A stretch of 33,215 nucleotides of DNA from Ruminococcaceae bacterium UBA1405 (GCA_002305685.1 DBQB01000050.1:1-33215); one strand, 5' to 3'. Positions 14,140 through 23,001 are shown, numbered from the stretch's first letter. The notes: generated by a model not told the origin, from the letters alone. Translations and numbers: made by a program.

Positions 14140-15066
14140 TTAAATTTTTCCGGCATTCTTTTCCTCCAGCACCCGGATGGCATGGTAATAAAACCGATTG
14201 AGCGGGGTGGGAACCCCGTAAGCCTCCCCCAACCGTACCAACGTGCCGGCCAGCTGATCCACCTCGGTAGGACGTCCCGCTTCGATATCCTGTAGCATCG
14301 AGGTCTTGTTGGCATACGGCACCTTTTTGAGATATTCCCGATGAGGAGCGATATCCTCCTCCCCAAGGGCAATTCCCATGGCCTGTGCCACTGCGATTAC
14401 CTCCCGCATCCCCATCTCCCGGATGATGTTGGCGTCCTCGCTCACCTGCCAGGCGCCGAATGGAATCCCCAAAACCGCAGAACTCTGGTTTTGACTGATG
14501 TTGTACATAAATTTTAACCACTGTGCGCGAAGCATATCTTGGGGCACCTCACAGGGAATTCCGGCCTGTTCCAGCAGTGTGCGCACCGCCTGGACACGAG
14601 GGGAAAGTTGATGATTCTCCCGCTCCCCGAAACGCAGTACCGCCGCCTTGGGGTTATAGCTGGCGTGTCCATCCTTCATCACAATGGACACCTGGCAAAG
14701 GCCATATAGGACCTTTTCCCATCCATATACCTGGGCGCAGGCCTCCTCGCTCTCCACGCCGTTGAGCAGCGGAAGCAGGATGGTATGTTCCCCCACAAAG
14801 GGAGCAATATCCGAGAGAGCCTCCTTGAGCTGCGGATATTTTACCGTGAGGATCACCAGATCCACCGGGCTTGCATCCTGAGGGGATACCACATGGAAAT
14901 CATGATGTACCCCGTTTACTTCCATTCCATGCCGGCGTATCCGCTGTGCCCGTTCTCCGCTGGCCACCACCGCAAACCGGTCTCCCAGCAGATGCTGCAG
15001 CCCCGGCGCCGTAAAGGCAGACAGCGCGCCCAATCCGATCTGTGCTACTGTTTGAATCTTCTGCAT
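14140..15066 (-). CDS. Ketopantoate reductase family protein (PanE/ApbA-like)
   Basis: A 308-residue NAD(P)H-dependent dehydrogenase of the 2-dehydropantoate 2-reductase family, which makes pantoate for coenzyme A. The Rossmann glycine motif is GLGALS (11-16), with Ser at the last Gly position. LVILTVKYPQL and the loop LLPLLNGVESEE follow, then the C-terminal helical domain with the catalytic-type Lys (RAQWLKFMYNISQN) and SMLQDIEAGRPTEVD. All diagnostic parts are present, though paralogues with other substrates are common and no panB or panC is nearby. The ATG at 15066 overlaps the nitroreductase stop by one base and has GGAGG seven bases upstream; the ATG one codon earlier is also possible. 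Confidence 0.88.
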   Translation of the reverse strand: MQKIQTVAQIGLGALSAFTAPGLQHLLGDRFAVVASGERAQRIRRHGMEVNGVHHDFHVVSPQDASPVDLVILTVKYPQLKEALSDIAPFVGEHTILLPLLNGVESEEACAQVYGWEKVLYGLCQVSIVMKDGHASYNPKAAVLRFGERENHQLSPRVQAVRTLLEQAGIPCEVPQDMLRAQWLKFMYNISQNQSSAVLGIPFGAWQVSEDANIIREMGMREVIAVAQAMGIALGEEDIAPHREYLKKVPYANKTSMLQDIEAGRPTEVDQLAGTLVRLGEAYGVPTPLNRFYYHAIRVLEEKNAGKI

Positions 15067-15578
15067 CATACTTCCTCCCAACTTTCCCAATGAATCCGCT
15101 GCGGCTGATAGGTTTCTCTCGGCTGCGGCTGCTCATCGGGATATCCCAGCGCCACAATTCCCAGAGGAATGATCTGCTGGGGCAGCCGAAACAGTTGCTG
15201 ACAATCCTGAACCCGCTGTTGGGAAGGATAAACGCCCATCCAAACACCGCCCAAACCCAAGTGTACTGTCTCCAGCAACAGATTCTGAATGGCAGCGGAA
15301 CAGTCCTGCACCCAAAAACCTGGATAGCGCTGCCGGATGGTATCTCCACAAACCACAATGGCGCAGGCTGCGGTATCCAGCGGACGGGAATAGGGATGAA
15401 AAACCTGGATTTTTCCCATAGTTTCCCGGTTGCGCACCACAATAAATTCCCATGGCTGCTGATTTCCGGCGGAAGGAGCACACATGGCAGCCCGCAGCAG
15501 CTTTTCCAACTGCTCGGGACTCACGGCTTCCCCGGTAAATTTGCGGACGCTTCTTCGAGAGAAGATTTCTTTCATCAT
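15066..15578 (-). CDS. Nitroreductase family protein
   Basis: A 170-residue FMN-dependent nitroreductase-fold protein. The N-terminal RRSVRKFTGEAV binds the FMN phosphate, APSAGNQQPWEFIVV is the second flavin-contact motif, and LGLGGVWMGVYP followed by PLGIVALGYPDE closes the fold. It would transfer electrons from NAD(P)H to nitro, quinone or flavin-type substrates in the cytosol as a homodimer. The family is broad and the substrate cannot be assigned. It is translationally coupled to the downstream ketopantoate-reductase-like gene, suggesting a common pathway or joint redox role. Start could be either of two adjacent ATG codons. Confidence 0.92.
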   Translation of the reverse strand: MMKEIFSRRSVRKFTGEAVSPEQLEKLLRAAMCAPSAGNQQPWEFIVVRNRETMGKIQVFHPYSRPLDTAACAIVVCGDTIRQRYPGFWVQDCSAAIQNLLLETVHLGLGGVWMGVYPSQQRVQDCQQLFRLPQQIIPLGIVALGYPDEQPQPRETYQPQRIHWESWEEV

Positions 15579-15611
15579 TTACTCATCCTTTCTCATGGCC
15601 TTTCTATCCTC

Positions 15612-15640
15612 ATGCTAACGGAAAAAGGGATAAAAATCAA
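15612..15640 (-). promoter_or_regulatory. Promoter of the nitroreductase operon
   Basis: On the minus strand TTGATT (15635-15640) and TAGCAT (15612-15617) are spaced 17 bp, about 35 bp before the start codon. Confidence 0.55.
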
Positions 15641-15686
15641 GCGGCAAATGGGAGAGGGTTTCGATGGGAAAAAACGGAGAAACCAG

Positions 15687-15715
15687 TTATCAACCTGTAT
15701 CAGATGGTGTATAAT
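15687..15715 (+). promoter_or_regulatory. Promoter of the P5C-reductase-like gene
   Basis: TTATCA (15687-15692) and a perfect -10 TATAAT (15710-15715) are spaced 17 bp. It rules out an in-frame upstream ATG at 15704. Confidence 0.65.
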
Positions 15716-15760
15716 GTGGTAAGTGAACCAATCCCTCTCAAAGAACAGGAGCGAAAGAGT

Positions 15761-16933
15761 ATGTCACAACCTTCCACCATCGTTATATTGGGTTTTGGCA
15801 GCCTGATGGAGTCGCTGCTTCCCTGCTGCTATTCCCTGTTAAAAACCTCCGATCCGCAGCAGTTGGCCAAATCCATCTACGCCGTCAAAGGCAGCACCCA
15901 GGGATTATCCCAAAAACAGAGTCAGTATCCCTTCCCCATCACCGCCGCTAACAATCTCCAGGTACTGGAGGAGGTTCATCCCGATGTAATTTTGTTTTCC
16001 CCGCCTCCCGCCAAAGCCCGGGAGCTGTGCGAAACGGTACTGCTCCCCTATTATCAAGCCCTTCGTCAGCAAAATCAACCGCTGCCTCTACTTATTACCT
16101 TCCCGCCTACACCCCTACCCCGCTACTACCGGCAGATTTTGGGAAAGGATGCGATACAGGCAACGCTGTTGCCCTGTGTAGTACAGCGGGCCGGAAGCTA
16201 CACCGTCGGACATCTGGGATACAGCCTTTTGGCATTGGACGGGCGAAATTTTCCCGACCAGCAGCGGATGCAGTGGCTGCAAAACTTTACCCGTCCGGTT
16301 GGCAATCTGCTGTTTCCGGCTCAGGACGACCTCATCGCCTGTCTGGCGGGTATGGTGACCGCCCACAACGTTTATGAGCTCTGCTTTACTCTGGAGGAGG
16401 CCTTTTCCTATACCCAAGAACCGCTTTCCCTGCCTGAGATTGCCGCTGCCATGCGCCGGGAGCTGAGACGGTTTGCCCCGGAACTGATTCCGGCGGACGA
16501 TCCTCAGGCGCCTGAATGTACCGGTACACAATCTCCCCTATACGAGGAGATTGTCGGCCATACCCTGCGCGGCTGGTACGAAGGGCTTTGCCTGTTTGCG
16601 GCAGAAAAGAAGCTGGATCTACAGGATTATGGCAGTTTCCTGCGCAGTACCCTGGATGTTCTGCTGATGACGGTACAGACCGAAACCCAAGAAACGTTGC
16701 AGCATCTTTCCGCAGGCTGTGCCACCAAAGGCGGACTGTTGGAGCAAGCCCTGCTTTCTTTTGCGCAAAAGGTAGCGCACCCCTTATCCCATTGGGTGTT
16801 GGAGGATATCGCGGAAACATCGCAGGACTGTATTGCAGAGCGGCAGGAAAACGAAAGCTGGGCGGTACAGTTGGTTTCTCTGGCACAGCAAGTTGCTGAG
16901 GATGTTTTTGCACGGGGAAATCATCTGGAGTGA
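15761..16933 (+). CDS. Pyrroline-5-carboxylate reductase-like oxidoreductase
   Basis: A 390-residue protein with an N-terminal Rossmann fold (IVILGFGSLMESLLP, glycine motif at 11-16) and a helical C-terminal region in which LSAGCATKGGLLEQAL resembles the P5C-reductase signature for the dimerisation domain. Normal ProC is about 270 residues, so this is longer by some 120, with extra helices between the two halves and at the end. The assignment to the ProC-like superfamily is by motif only; reduction of an imine or related substrate with NAD(P)H is an inference. The ATG at 15761 has AGGAG at nine bases. It is divergent from the nitroreductase operon and single. Confidence 0.68.
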   Translation: MSQPSTIVILGFGSLMESLLPCCYSLLKTSDPQQLAKSIYAVKGSTQGLSQKQSQYPFPITAANNLQVLEEVHPDVILFSPPPAKARELCETVLLPYYQALRQQNQPLPLLITFPPTPLPRYYRQILGKDAIQATLLPCVVQRAGSYTVGHLGYSLLALDGRNFPDQQRMQWLQNFTRPVGNLLFPAQDDLIACLAGMVTAHNVYELCFTLEEAFSYTQEPLSLPEIAAAMRRELRRFAPELIPADDPQAPECTGTQSPLYEEIVGHTLRGWYEGLCLFAAEKKLDLQDYGSFLRSTLDVLLMTVQTETQETLQHLSAGCATKGGLLEQALLSFAQKVAHPLSHWVLEDIAETSQDCIAERQENESWAVQLVSLAQQVAEDVFARGNHLE

Positions 16934-17005
16934 TTCCCTTAACCAATCTGAATAGATCCTTCTGTTGCTGTCACAAGAAAAAACAAAGAAATTGTCAAAA
17001 AAAGG

Positions 17006-17034
17006 TTGACAACTCAAAAAGCAGATGCTATAAT
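17006..17034 (+). promoter_or_regulatory. Consensus promoter of tRNA-Leu
   Basis: Perfect TTGACA (17006-17011) and TATAAT (17029-17034) are spaced exactly 17 bp, with TGC in front of the -10. The tRNA begins 34 bp downstream. Confidence 0.9.
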
Positions 17035-17068
17035 GAAAAAGCAGTCCAGAAAACGGGCTGCTGAAAAT

Positions 17069-17155
17069 GCGGATATGGCGGAATTGGCAGACGCGCTAGA
17101 TTCAGGTTCTAGTGAGTTCACGCTCATGCAGGTTCAAGTCCTGTTATCCGCACCA
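17069..17155 (+). tRNA. tRNA-Leu (anticodon CAG)
   Basis: An 87-nt class II tRNA with encoded CCA. The acceptor GCGGATA pairs with TATCCGC. The anticodon stem CTAGA/TCTAG holds the loop TTCAGGT with anticodon CAG at 17103-17105, reading CUG leucine codons. A long variable arm and the T-loop TTCAAGT follow. It has its own promoter and terminator. Confidence 0.97.
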
Positions 17156-17157
17156 AG

Positions 17158-17195
17158 AAAAGTCCGGACGCCGATGGCGTTCGGGCTTTTCTTTT
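17158..17195. terminator. Terminator after tRNA-Leu
   Basis: A 15-bp stem with G-U wobbles (17158-17172 with 17176-17190), a three-base loop and a CTTTT tail. On the minus strand it can also stop the frameshifted acetyltransferase transcript. Confidence 0.85.
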
Positions 17196-17297
17196 GAAAT
17201 ACAATATACTTCCTTCATAGCGCTCTAATGCAGTCTATTGGGGTCAAAATCCATTGCCACACCTTTTTCCAATCTTGAGAATACTGGAAAATTAAGA

Positions 17298-17934
17298 TCA
17301 CTCCACAAAGGAATGGCTCATGATGTAAAATTCTTCCTGGCTCGACTGATGACATTTTTCCATCTTCTCCAAACCATCGTCAAACCGTTTGGCCGCCGCT
17401 TCATCCACCGCCATCACCGGGCTATCGTGATACACCCACCTTCTGCCATCCAAAACACCGGGAACCAATTCCTTGACCAGCATGGCCGCCGGATACCTTC
17501 CATTTTCCAAAGAAATGTTATATTTTTTGCAGCTGACAAACCCGCGGCTGACATAGTTTGCTGGGCTTCCAAAGATAACAATGACATCATATCCCATTTC
17601 TTTGGCCCGCACAAAAGAGGATTCCATCAGCTTTTTTTCCATAGCCTTTCCGTTGCAGCTGTGGCAGGACGCACACCGGACCGAAGGTAAGGATCTCTTT
17701 TTCCACACCCATTTCATCCACAAGCTTCGCTTTGGTGTACATGATATTTCCAATGATCTCACCATCCAAAACCAGCACCAGGTCCAGTTGTGCAATAAAA
17801 TCCGGATGACTGCGCATGATATGGGCCAAATAATGTTCATTACAGCCCGGTACATACTGATTATAAAACGCTTTGCGGATGAGCTGTTCCACAGCGCTGT
17901 AATCTTCCGGGACTTCGTTGCGAATTTCCAACAT
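17298..17934 (-). pseudogene. GNAT family N-acetyltransferase, frameshifted at an A7 tract
   Basis: Two overlapping frames together encode a GNAT protein of about 211 residues. The first, from the ATG at 17934 behind AGGAGG, reads MLEIRNEVPEDYSAVEQLI through the acetyl-CoA motif QRKGYGKK. The rest (KLMESSFVRAKEMGYDVI, then SRGFVSCKKYN and PAAMLVKELVPG) lies one base ahead. Removing one A from the seven at 17632-17638 on the coding strand would restore GYGKKLMES. The break falls inside the CoA-binding loop near residue 99, so neither half would work alone. The family is a clostridial YhbS-like acetyltransferase. Either a true inactivation, a homopolymer sequencing error, or slippage is possible. 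Confidence 0.82.
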
Positions 17935-18042
17935 ATTACTCCTCCTATAGCAAGAGTTTGTATCCAGTATACCGTGCGCACTGCAAAAAGGCAAGATATT
18001 CTCCCTATCAGACGCCTCTGAAACCGTTACATCCCATACAGC

Positions 18043-18085
18043 AAAAACGCTTTCCAACAGCAGCAAACTGTAGGAAAGCGTTTTT
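18043..18085 (-). terminator. Terminator of the alcohol dehydrogenase gene
   Basis: A perfect 13-bp stem (18043-18055 with 18073-18085) with A5 and T5 ends. The minus-strand T-run follows the dehydrogenase stop; it could also act on + strand read-through. Confidence 0.85.
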
Positions 18086-18121
18086 CTTTTTTATAACCGG
18101 TCAAAACAACCGGATCGTATC

Positions 18122-19279
18122 TTATTTGGCGATGGTACGGGTACCGGTAAAGCAGCGGATATAAATCTCACGAATCTCATCAATGGTGATCTTCACTGGG
18201 TTTGCCGGAGTGCATCCATCGTGGAAGGCTGCCTCACACAGGGCGTTGAGCTGTTCGGCAAACACGCTCTCCTCAATCCCGGCTTCCTGCAAACTCATGG
18301 GGATCTCCACCGTTTGCATCAACTTGACAATGGCGGTGATTAGGCTTTCCACACCCTGGGCAGTGGTAGCCGCAGGCATTCCCAATACCTCGGCCAGATA
18401 AGCGTAGCGCACTGCGGCTTTGTTGCACTCCAGTTTGGAGAACACCAAACCTGCATTATATTCCGCCACATAGGGAAGCAGCATAGCGTTGGCTTTGCCG
18501 TGAGGAATGTGGAACATAGCGCCCAGCGCATGGGCCATCCCGTGATTCACCCCGAGGCCGGCATGGTTAAAAGCAAGACCTGCCATACAGGAGGCATTGT
18601 GAATCTTTTCCCGGGCAATCATATCGTTGGGATTGGTATAGACAATAGGGAGATACCGAAAAATATAGCGCATCGCCTTTTCGGCAAAGGCGTCAGAAAA
18701 ATCACAGGCGCCGGTGGAGACAAAGGCTTCCAGAGCGTGGGTAAGCACATCCATACCCGTGGCCGCAGTGGTGGCAGGAGGTACCGTACGGATCAGCTCC
18801 GGTTCCAAAATGGCAATTTCCGGGATCAAAGATTTATCACTCAGCGGATATTTCACCTGCTTGGCCTTATCAGAAATGACCGCAAAGGAGGTGACCTCCG
18901 AACCGGTTCCACTGGTGGCAGGGATGGCAATTCCCAAAGGTTTCTCTACCCCTTCAATTGTGGTATAAAAATAGCTCACAATCTTGGCGGTATCGATGGC
19001 TGATCCACCACCAAAGGCGATCACCGCATCCGGCTTATGATTGAGGATTCGGATGATTCCCTGCACCACCACATCGATGGCAGGATCCGGTACAATCTCA
19101 GAAAACACGCGATATTTGATACCGCCCTCCCGAAGCACCGTCAAGAGCTCATTGATCTTTCCAGAAGAAACCATAAAGGGGTCACAGATGATACAGGCTT
19201 CCCGAATTCCCAATTCCTTAATCTGTTCCAGAGAGCCCTCACCCATAACAACCTTGGTTTGAATGTCAAAAATATCCAT
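18122..19279 (-). CDS. Iron-containing alcohol dehydrogenase
   Basis: A 385-residue group III (iron-activated) alcohol dehydrogenase, which interconverts aldehydes and primary alcohols with NAD(H) in the cytosol. The dinucleotide-binding segment AVIAFGGGSAIDTAK (86-99) and the substrate-side ATSGTGSEVT (121-130) are intact. Metal ligands Asp 177, His 181, His 246 and His 260 follow the spacing of FucO-type enzymes. Overall similarity points to the EutG/PduQ-like propanol or ethanol dehydrogenase subgroup, by memory of motifs. No microcompartment or aldehyde dehydrogenase genes are adjacent. The ribosome-binding site is weak (AAAGG about 14 bases away). Confidence 0.93.
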   Translation of the reverse strand: MDIFDIQTKVVMGEGSLEQIKELGIREACIICDPFMVSSGKINELLTVLREGGIKYRVFSEIVPDPAIDVVVQGIIRILNHKPDAVIAFGGGSAIDTAKIVSYFYTTIEGVEKPLGIAIPATSGTGSEVTSFAVISDKAKQVKYPLSDKSLIPEIAILEPELIRTVPPATTAATGMDVLTHALEAFVSTGACDFSDAFAEKAMRYIFRYLPIVYTNPNDMIAREKIHNASCMAGLAFNHAGLGVNHGMAHALGAMFHIPHGKANAMLLPYVAEYNAGLVFSKLECNKAAVRYAYLAEVLGMPAATTAQGVESLITAIVKLMQTVEIPMSLQEAGIEESVFAEQLNALCEAAFHDGCTPANPVKITIDEIREIYIRCFTGTRTIAK

Positions 19280-19383
19280 TTACTACCGTCACGCCTTTCT
19301 CGAAGGAAAAGAATTCTGTCAGCAAAAACCGAGAACCAAGTCCTTAACCCTTCCCTTATGAAAAAACAAACCGATTTTGTTTC

Positions 19384-19392
19384 ATTTTAACA
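19384..19392 (-). promoter_or_regulatory. Candidate extended -10 promoter of the alcohol dehydrogenase gene
   Basis: On the minus strand TGT precedes TAAAAT about 105 bp before the start codon, leaving a long leader. No good -35 is seen. Confidence 0.3.
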
Positions 19393-19510
19393 CAGTTTTA
19401 GAAAAAAAGCCACATTTTTTCACGCAAGGTATGGTGCTTTACGATTTTTACAGTTTTTTGTCCTATTTTTGTGGCAAATAGTGATTTTGACCATACAACA
19501 TCTGAGACGA

Positions 19511-19547
19511 ACAAAAGAAAAACGGCTGTGCCTTTTGGGCACAGCCG
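19511..19547 (-). terminator. Terminator of the sugar ABC importer operon
   Basis: A perfect 10-bp stem (CGGCTGTGCC at 19523-19532 with GGCACAGCCG at 19538-19547) and, on the minus strand, a TTTTTCTTTTG tail directly after the last permease gene. Confidence 0.9.
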
Positions 19548-19564
19548 CAAGAAAGGAGAAAAGA

Positions 19565-20422
19565 TCAACCTTTCATACCGGTGGTGCTGATGCCTTCTAC
19601 CAGATACTTCTGGAAGCAGAAGAACAGAATGATTACCGGAAGGACCGACAGCATTGCCATGGCATAGGAGGCGCCCCAGTCGGAAACGGAGGTGGGGTCG
19701 GTGAACATCTTGAGGGCGATGGAGATGGTATACTTTTTCACATCGCTCAGATAGATCATCGGTCCAAAGAAATCGTCCCATTTCCAGTAGGTAGCAAAGA
19801 TCAGAGAGGTTACCAGCGCAGGCTTTACAAGAGGAAGGATGATACGAATGTAAATTCCGTATTTGGAGCAGCCGTCAATGAACGCCGCTTCATCCAGATC
19901 TCTTGGAATACCCTGCATAAACTGATAAATCAAGAAGATAAAGAACGGATAGCCGAAATATCCCGGAACAATCAGCGGCAGGAAGGTATTGATCCAGCCG
20001 AAGCTGTTAAACATGATGTACTGGGGGATAATCAGTACCTGCGCCGGCATCATCATGCTGACAATCATGATGGCCAGCCAGATGGACCGTCCTTTAAAAT
20101 TGCAGCGAGCAAAACCGTAAGCCACCAATGAGGAGGAGGCAACCTGCCCCAAAACCGCCAAAATGGTGACAAACAGAGAGTTTCCAAAGAAGGTGGTAAA
20201 GGTCACGCCGCCGAAACCTCTCCAACCGTTGGGATAGTTGTCAAAGCACCATTCCTGGGGAAACAGGGAATTGGGGTGCTGGAAGATGTCCTGTGCGGTT
20301 TTAAAGGAGGAGAAGAGCATATACAGCAGCGGATAAGTCATCAGGAAACAGAGGAAAACAACTACAATGTGGAACACCACCCGGCCCACTTTTTTCTGTT
20401 GGGTATAATTGAGCAGCGCCAT
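19565..20422 (-). CDS. Sugar ABC transporter permease (MalG-type)
   Basis: A 285-residue inner-membrane permease of the carbohydrate uptake CUT1 class, with about six transmembrane helices. The N-terminal TYPLLYMLFSSFKT and the extracellular WCFDNYPNGW region are typical of MalG. The EAA loop that contacts the ATPase is seen as DEAAFIDGCSKYGIYIRIILP. Its ribosome-binding site GGAGGT lies in the last codons of the preceding permease gene, three bases away. It pairs with the MalF-type permease at 20426. No ATPase gene is present, so a shared MsmK-like ATPase encoded elsewhere is expected. Confidence 0.95.
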   Translation of the reverse strand: MALLNYTQQKKVGRVVFHIVVVFLCFLMTYPLLYMLFSSFKTAQDIFQHPNSLFPQEWCFDNYPNGWRGFGGVTFTTFFGNSLFVTILAVLGQVASSSLVAYGFARCNFKGRSIWLAIMIVSMMMPAQVLIIPQYIMFNSFGWINTFLPLIVPGYFGYPFFIFLIYQFMQGIPRDLDEAAFIDGCSKYGIYIRIILPLVKPALVTSLIFATYWKWDDFFGPMIYLSDVKKYTISIALKMFTDPTSVSDWGASYAMAMLSVLPVIILFFCFQKYLVEGISTTGMKG

Positions 20423-20425
20423 AGC

Positions 20426-21376
20426 TTATTTACCTCCTTTGCTTTCATAGAACACCCATTTGTGCTGGGTATTAAAGAGGATAGCGGTCATAATACCGAC
20501 AATAACAATCAGTACCCACGCCATAGCGGAACCATAACCCATCTGGCGGGAGGTGAAGGATTTTTCAAAGAGGTATACCACATACAAGTTGGTGGCGTCA
20601 TTAGGACCGCCTCTGGTAACGATATACGCCTGGGTAAAAGCCATAAAGCCGGAAATCATCTGATTGATCAGATTGAAGAAGATGACGGGGCTCAGGCAGG
20701 GCAGCGTAATTTTCCAAAACCGCTGCCAACCGTTAGCGCCATCCACCTCGGCAGCTTCATAATAGCTGACCGGAATATCCTTCAGACCGGCTAAGAAGGT
20801 CAGCATCGGAGAGCCAAACTGCCAAACCGCCAACACAACGACAGTGGCAAGAGCGGTACTCTCAGAGGCGATGAAGGAGAAGTCTCCTTCGATCAGGCCG
20901 ATGGCGTTAAACATCTTGTTGATGATGCCGCCATAGCCCCACAGCTGACGCCAAATAACGGCCACGGCTACGGAACCGCCGATAACCGACGGCAGATAAA
21001 ATAAAGTTCGGTACGCTGCAACCACACGCCCGCCATTTTTAAACAACATCGCTACAATCAGAGCGAAAATCAAGCGCAGCGGCACGGAGGTAAATACATA
21101 GATAAAGGTGATGAGCAATGATTTCTGATACCGGATATCGGTGGTAAACATACGGGTATAGTTTTTCAACCCGATCCACTCAGGAGCGCTCAAACCATCA
21201 TATTTGGTCAGGGAATAATACAAGGAAGAAAACAGCGGATAAACGGTGAAGACCAGGAAGCCAATGACAAATAAGCCGATGAAAACATAGCCGACCGTAT
21301 TTTCGTTGTTAATAAACTTTGAGAAAGAGAAATTTTGCTGTTTTCCCTGTGCTGGACGAACTGCCGACTGAGCCAT
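20426..21376 (-). CDS. Sugar ABC transporter permease (MalF-type)
   Basis: A 316-residue permease of the CUT1 class. After a polar N-terminus come six likely membrane helices beginning at GYVFIGLFVIGFLVFTVYPL. LFYLPSVIGGSVAVAVIW and the EAA loop YEAAEVDGANGWQRFWKITLP are diagnostic. The ATG at 21376 follows AAGGAGGT; an earlier in-frame ATG at 21412 has no such site. It lies between the binding lipoprotein, from which it is separated by an intercistronic hairpin, and the MalG-type gene. Confidence 0.94.
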   Translation of the reverse strand: MAQSAVRPAQGKQQNFSFSKFINNENTVGYVFIGLFVIGFLVFTVYPLFSSLYYSLTKYDGLSAPEWIGLKNYTRMFTTDIRYQKSLLITFIYVFTSVPLRLIFALIVAMLFKNGGRVVAAYRTLFYLPSVIGGSVAVAVIWRQLWGYGGIINKMFNAIGLIEGDFSFIASESTALATVVVLAVWQFGSPMLTFLAGLKDIPVSYYEAAEVDGANGWQRFWKITLPCLSPVIFFNLINQMISGFMAFTQAYIVTRGGPNDATNLYVVYLFEKSFTSRQMGYGSAMAWVLIVIVGIMTAILFNTQHKWVFYESKGGK

Positions 21377-21470
21377 AAAAATCTTACCTCCTTCTAAAAG
21401 TATGGATTTCACCCATCCGCCATACGTCTCAGCCGCAGGACAGGGAAACCACCGGAAGTCTCAAAGGAAA

Positions 21471-21499
21471 GCGGGATGCGGATCGGCTCCGCATCCCGC
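21471..21499 (-). promoter_or_regulatory. Intercistronic hairpin between binding protein and permease genes
   Basis: A perfect 11-bp GC-rich stem (21471-21481 with 21489-21499) and a seven-base loop. The following minus-strand sequence TTTCCTTTG makes at most a weak terminator. As in other sugar importer operons it could protect the upstream mRNA and lower permease output relative to the binding protein. Confidence 0.6.
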
Positions 21500-21549
21500 C
21501 ATGAAATATGCCTAGTACAGAGCCGGATGAAGCAGAGTAAGCACACAAA

Positions 21550-22959
21550 TTAAGCCTGAGCGGCAAACTCATCCAGTGCCAGGGTGTAGAAGTCCTCAAA
21601 CGCCTGATCAGGATCGCTGCCGTTGAGGATGCTCACCAGCATATTCTTACGCAGGTTGTCGATGGTGCCCAGAGCCTGAGGTTCGGGCTTCCAGATCACA
21701 TTGGCGATCTCAGACATACGGCCAACATAATCAAACACCTGCTTATCGATGGAACCTTCCTCCATATCAGCTGCCAGAGCTTCACGAACCTTACCAGCGA
21801 TCGGCACGCCGCGCTCGGCTTTCAGCTCTTTGTTCATATCAATGTTGTTGGTAAACTCGCTGACGAACAGAGCCGCCTGATCGGGATACTTGGAATCGGC
21901 AGTAACGGAAAGGAACTGAGAAGGTTTCATGTACTGCATCTTCTTCTCGGTTTCAGAGGGATAAGCTACCATTGTAAAGTTCTTACCGGCAGCAGTAGAA
22001 ACCGCTTTAGCCTGGTTGGACCAGATGTAGCTGAACATTGCACATTCGCCCTTGACAATGGGGTTGGATTCGATGCCGTTTACAGAGTTTTCCTGACGCA
22101 CAGCAACAGGAGCGATATAGCCTTTATCCTGCCATTCCTTCTCCCGCAGCATATGCGCAAGGATGATTTCCTTGCCGGTTTCTTTATCCCAGCCAAAGCT
22201 TTCAGAGCCGTCTTGGTTAAAGAAGTACATATCTTTTTCGCGGAAAGCATACTGCAAAGTTTCAATCTCGAAACCGCCAACAGAGTCAGCGTACTTGATG
22301 CCCAGCTCGTCCTTCTTGTCCACCAGCTGCTGGCAAATAGCCTCGTAGTCGGCGATGGTCCAGGTATCCTCAGGAATCTCAATGCCGGCCTTAGCAAAAA
22401 TATCCTGATCAATCAGAACACAATAGGTATTCATACCCAGGTTGATGGCAACCAGCTTATCGTCAATGATGCCAGGAGTATATGCGGTCTCAGAGACATC
22501 AGACAGATCCAAAATGCCACTCTCCACATAGGGATTAAGATCGATGATCTGATTGTTACGAGCATAGGCAGTGATATACTTATAGTCCTGCTGCATCAGA
22601 TCGGGCAAGTTTTTGGAAGCGCCCATAGCGGCACATTTCTCCCAATAACCGTCCCAAGCTAGATATTCAGGAGTGATAGTAATGTTAGGATACTTCTCCT
22701 CAAACACCTTGATGGCAGCCTGAGTGTAATCATGACGGGTCTGGGAACCCCACCAGATCATACGCATCTCTGCTTTTACATCTCCTACAGCAGTAGGATC
22801 AGCAGCTTCGCTGCTAGCAGCGGTGCTGTCGGAAGTAGAACCTGCTGCAGAAGAACTGGCTGCAGAAGAACCGGCTGCACTGCTGGAGCTGGAGCTGGAA
22901 CATGCGGCCATCGACAACAGCATAGCGACTGCCATCGTGGCGGATAATACTTTCTTCAT
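21550..22959 (-). CDS. Sugar ABC transporter substrate-binding lipoprotein
   Basis: A 469-residue extracellular binding protein (family 1). The signal peptide ends with LSMAAC, Cys 20 being lipidated. A Ser/Ala-rich linker of about 35 residues follows, then the two-lobe MalE-like fold from about residue 62 (EMRMIWWGSQTRHDYTQAAIKVFEEKYPN, read around the ligand-contact Trp pair; LPDLMQQDYKYI; KGECAMFSYIWSNQA). Aromatic residues suggest an oligosaccharide ligand. The ATG at 22959 follows AGGAG. First gene of the importer operon, divergent from the AraC regulator at 23403, which probably controls it. The exact sugar cannot be read from sequence. Confidence 0.94.
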   Translation of the reverse strand: MKKVLSATMAVAMLLSMAACSSSSSSSAAGSSAASSSAAGSTSDSTAASSEAADPTAVGDVKAEMRMIWWGSQTRHDYTQAAIKVFEEKYPNITITPEYLAWDGYWEKCAAMGASKNLPDLMQQDYKYITAYARNNQIIDLNPYVESGILDLSDVSETAYTPGIIDDKLVAINLGMNTYCVLIDQDIFAKAGIEIPEDTWTIADYEAICQQLVDKKDELGIKYADSVGGFEIETLQYAFREKDMYFFNQDGSESFGWDKETGKEIILAHMLREKEWQDKGYIAPVAVRQENSVNGIESNPIVKGECAMFSYIWSNQAKAVSTAAGKNFTMVAYPSETEKKMQYMKPSQFLSVTADSKYPDQAALFVSEFTNNIDMNKELKAERGVPIAGKVREALAADMEEGSIDKQVFDYVGRMSEIANVIWKPEPQALGTIDNLRKNMLVSILNGSDPDQAFEDFYTLALDEFAAQA

Positions 22960-23001
22960 GATAAACTCCTCCATATTGCTTTTTAAGCGTGTAATGGGAT
23001 G

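Noticed and set aside
17006..17197. A 63-codon open frame across tRNA-Leu
   Set aside because: It begins in the -35 box and reads through the tRNA, so it cannot be a gene.
22800..22915. Low-complexity GC-repeats resembling a repeat array in the sugar-binding lipoprotein
   Set aside because: They code the Ser/Ala linker after the lipobox and show no regular unit, unlike those at 12980-13075.
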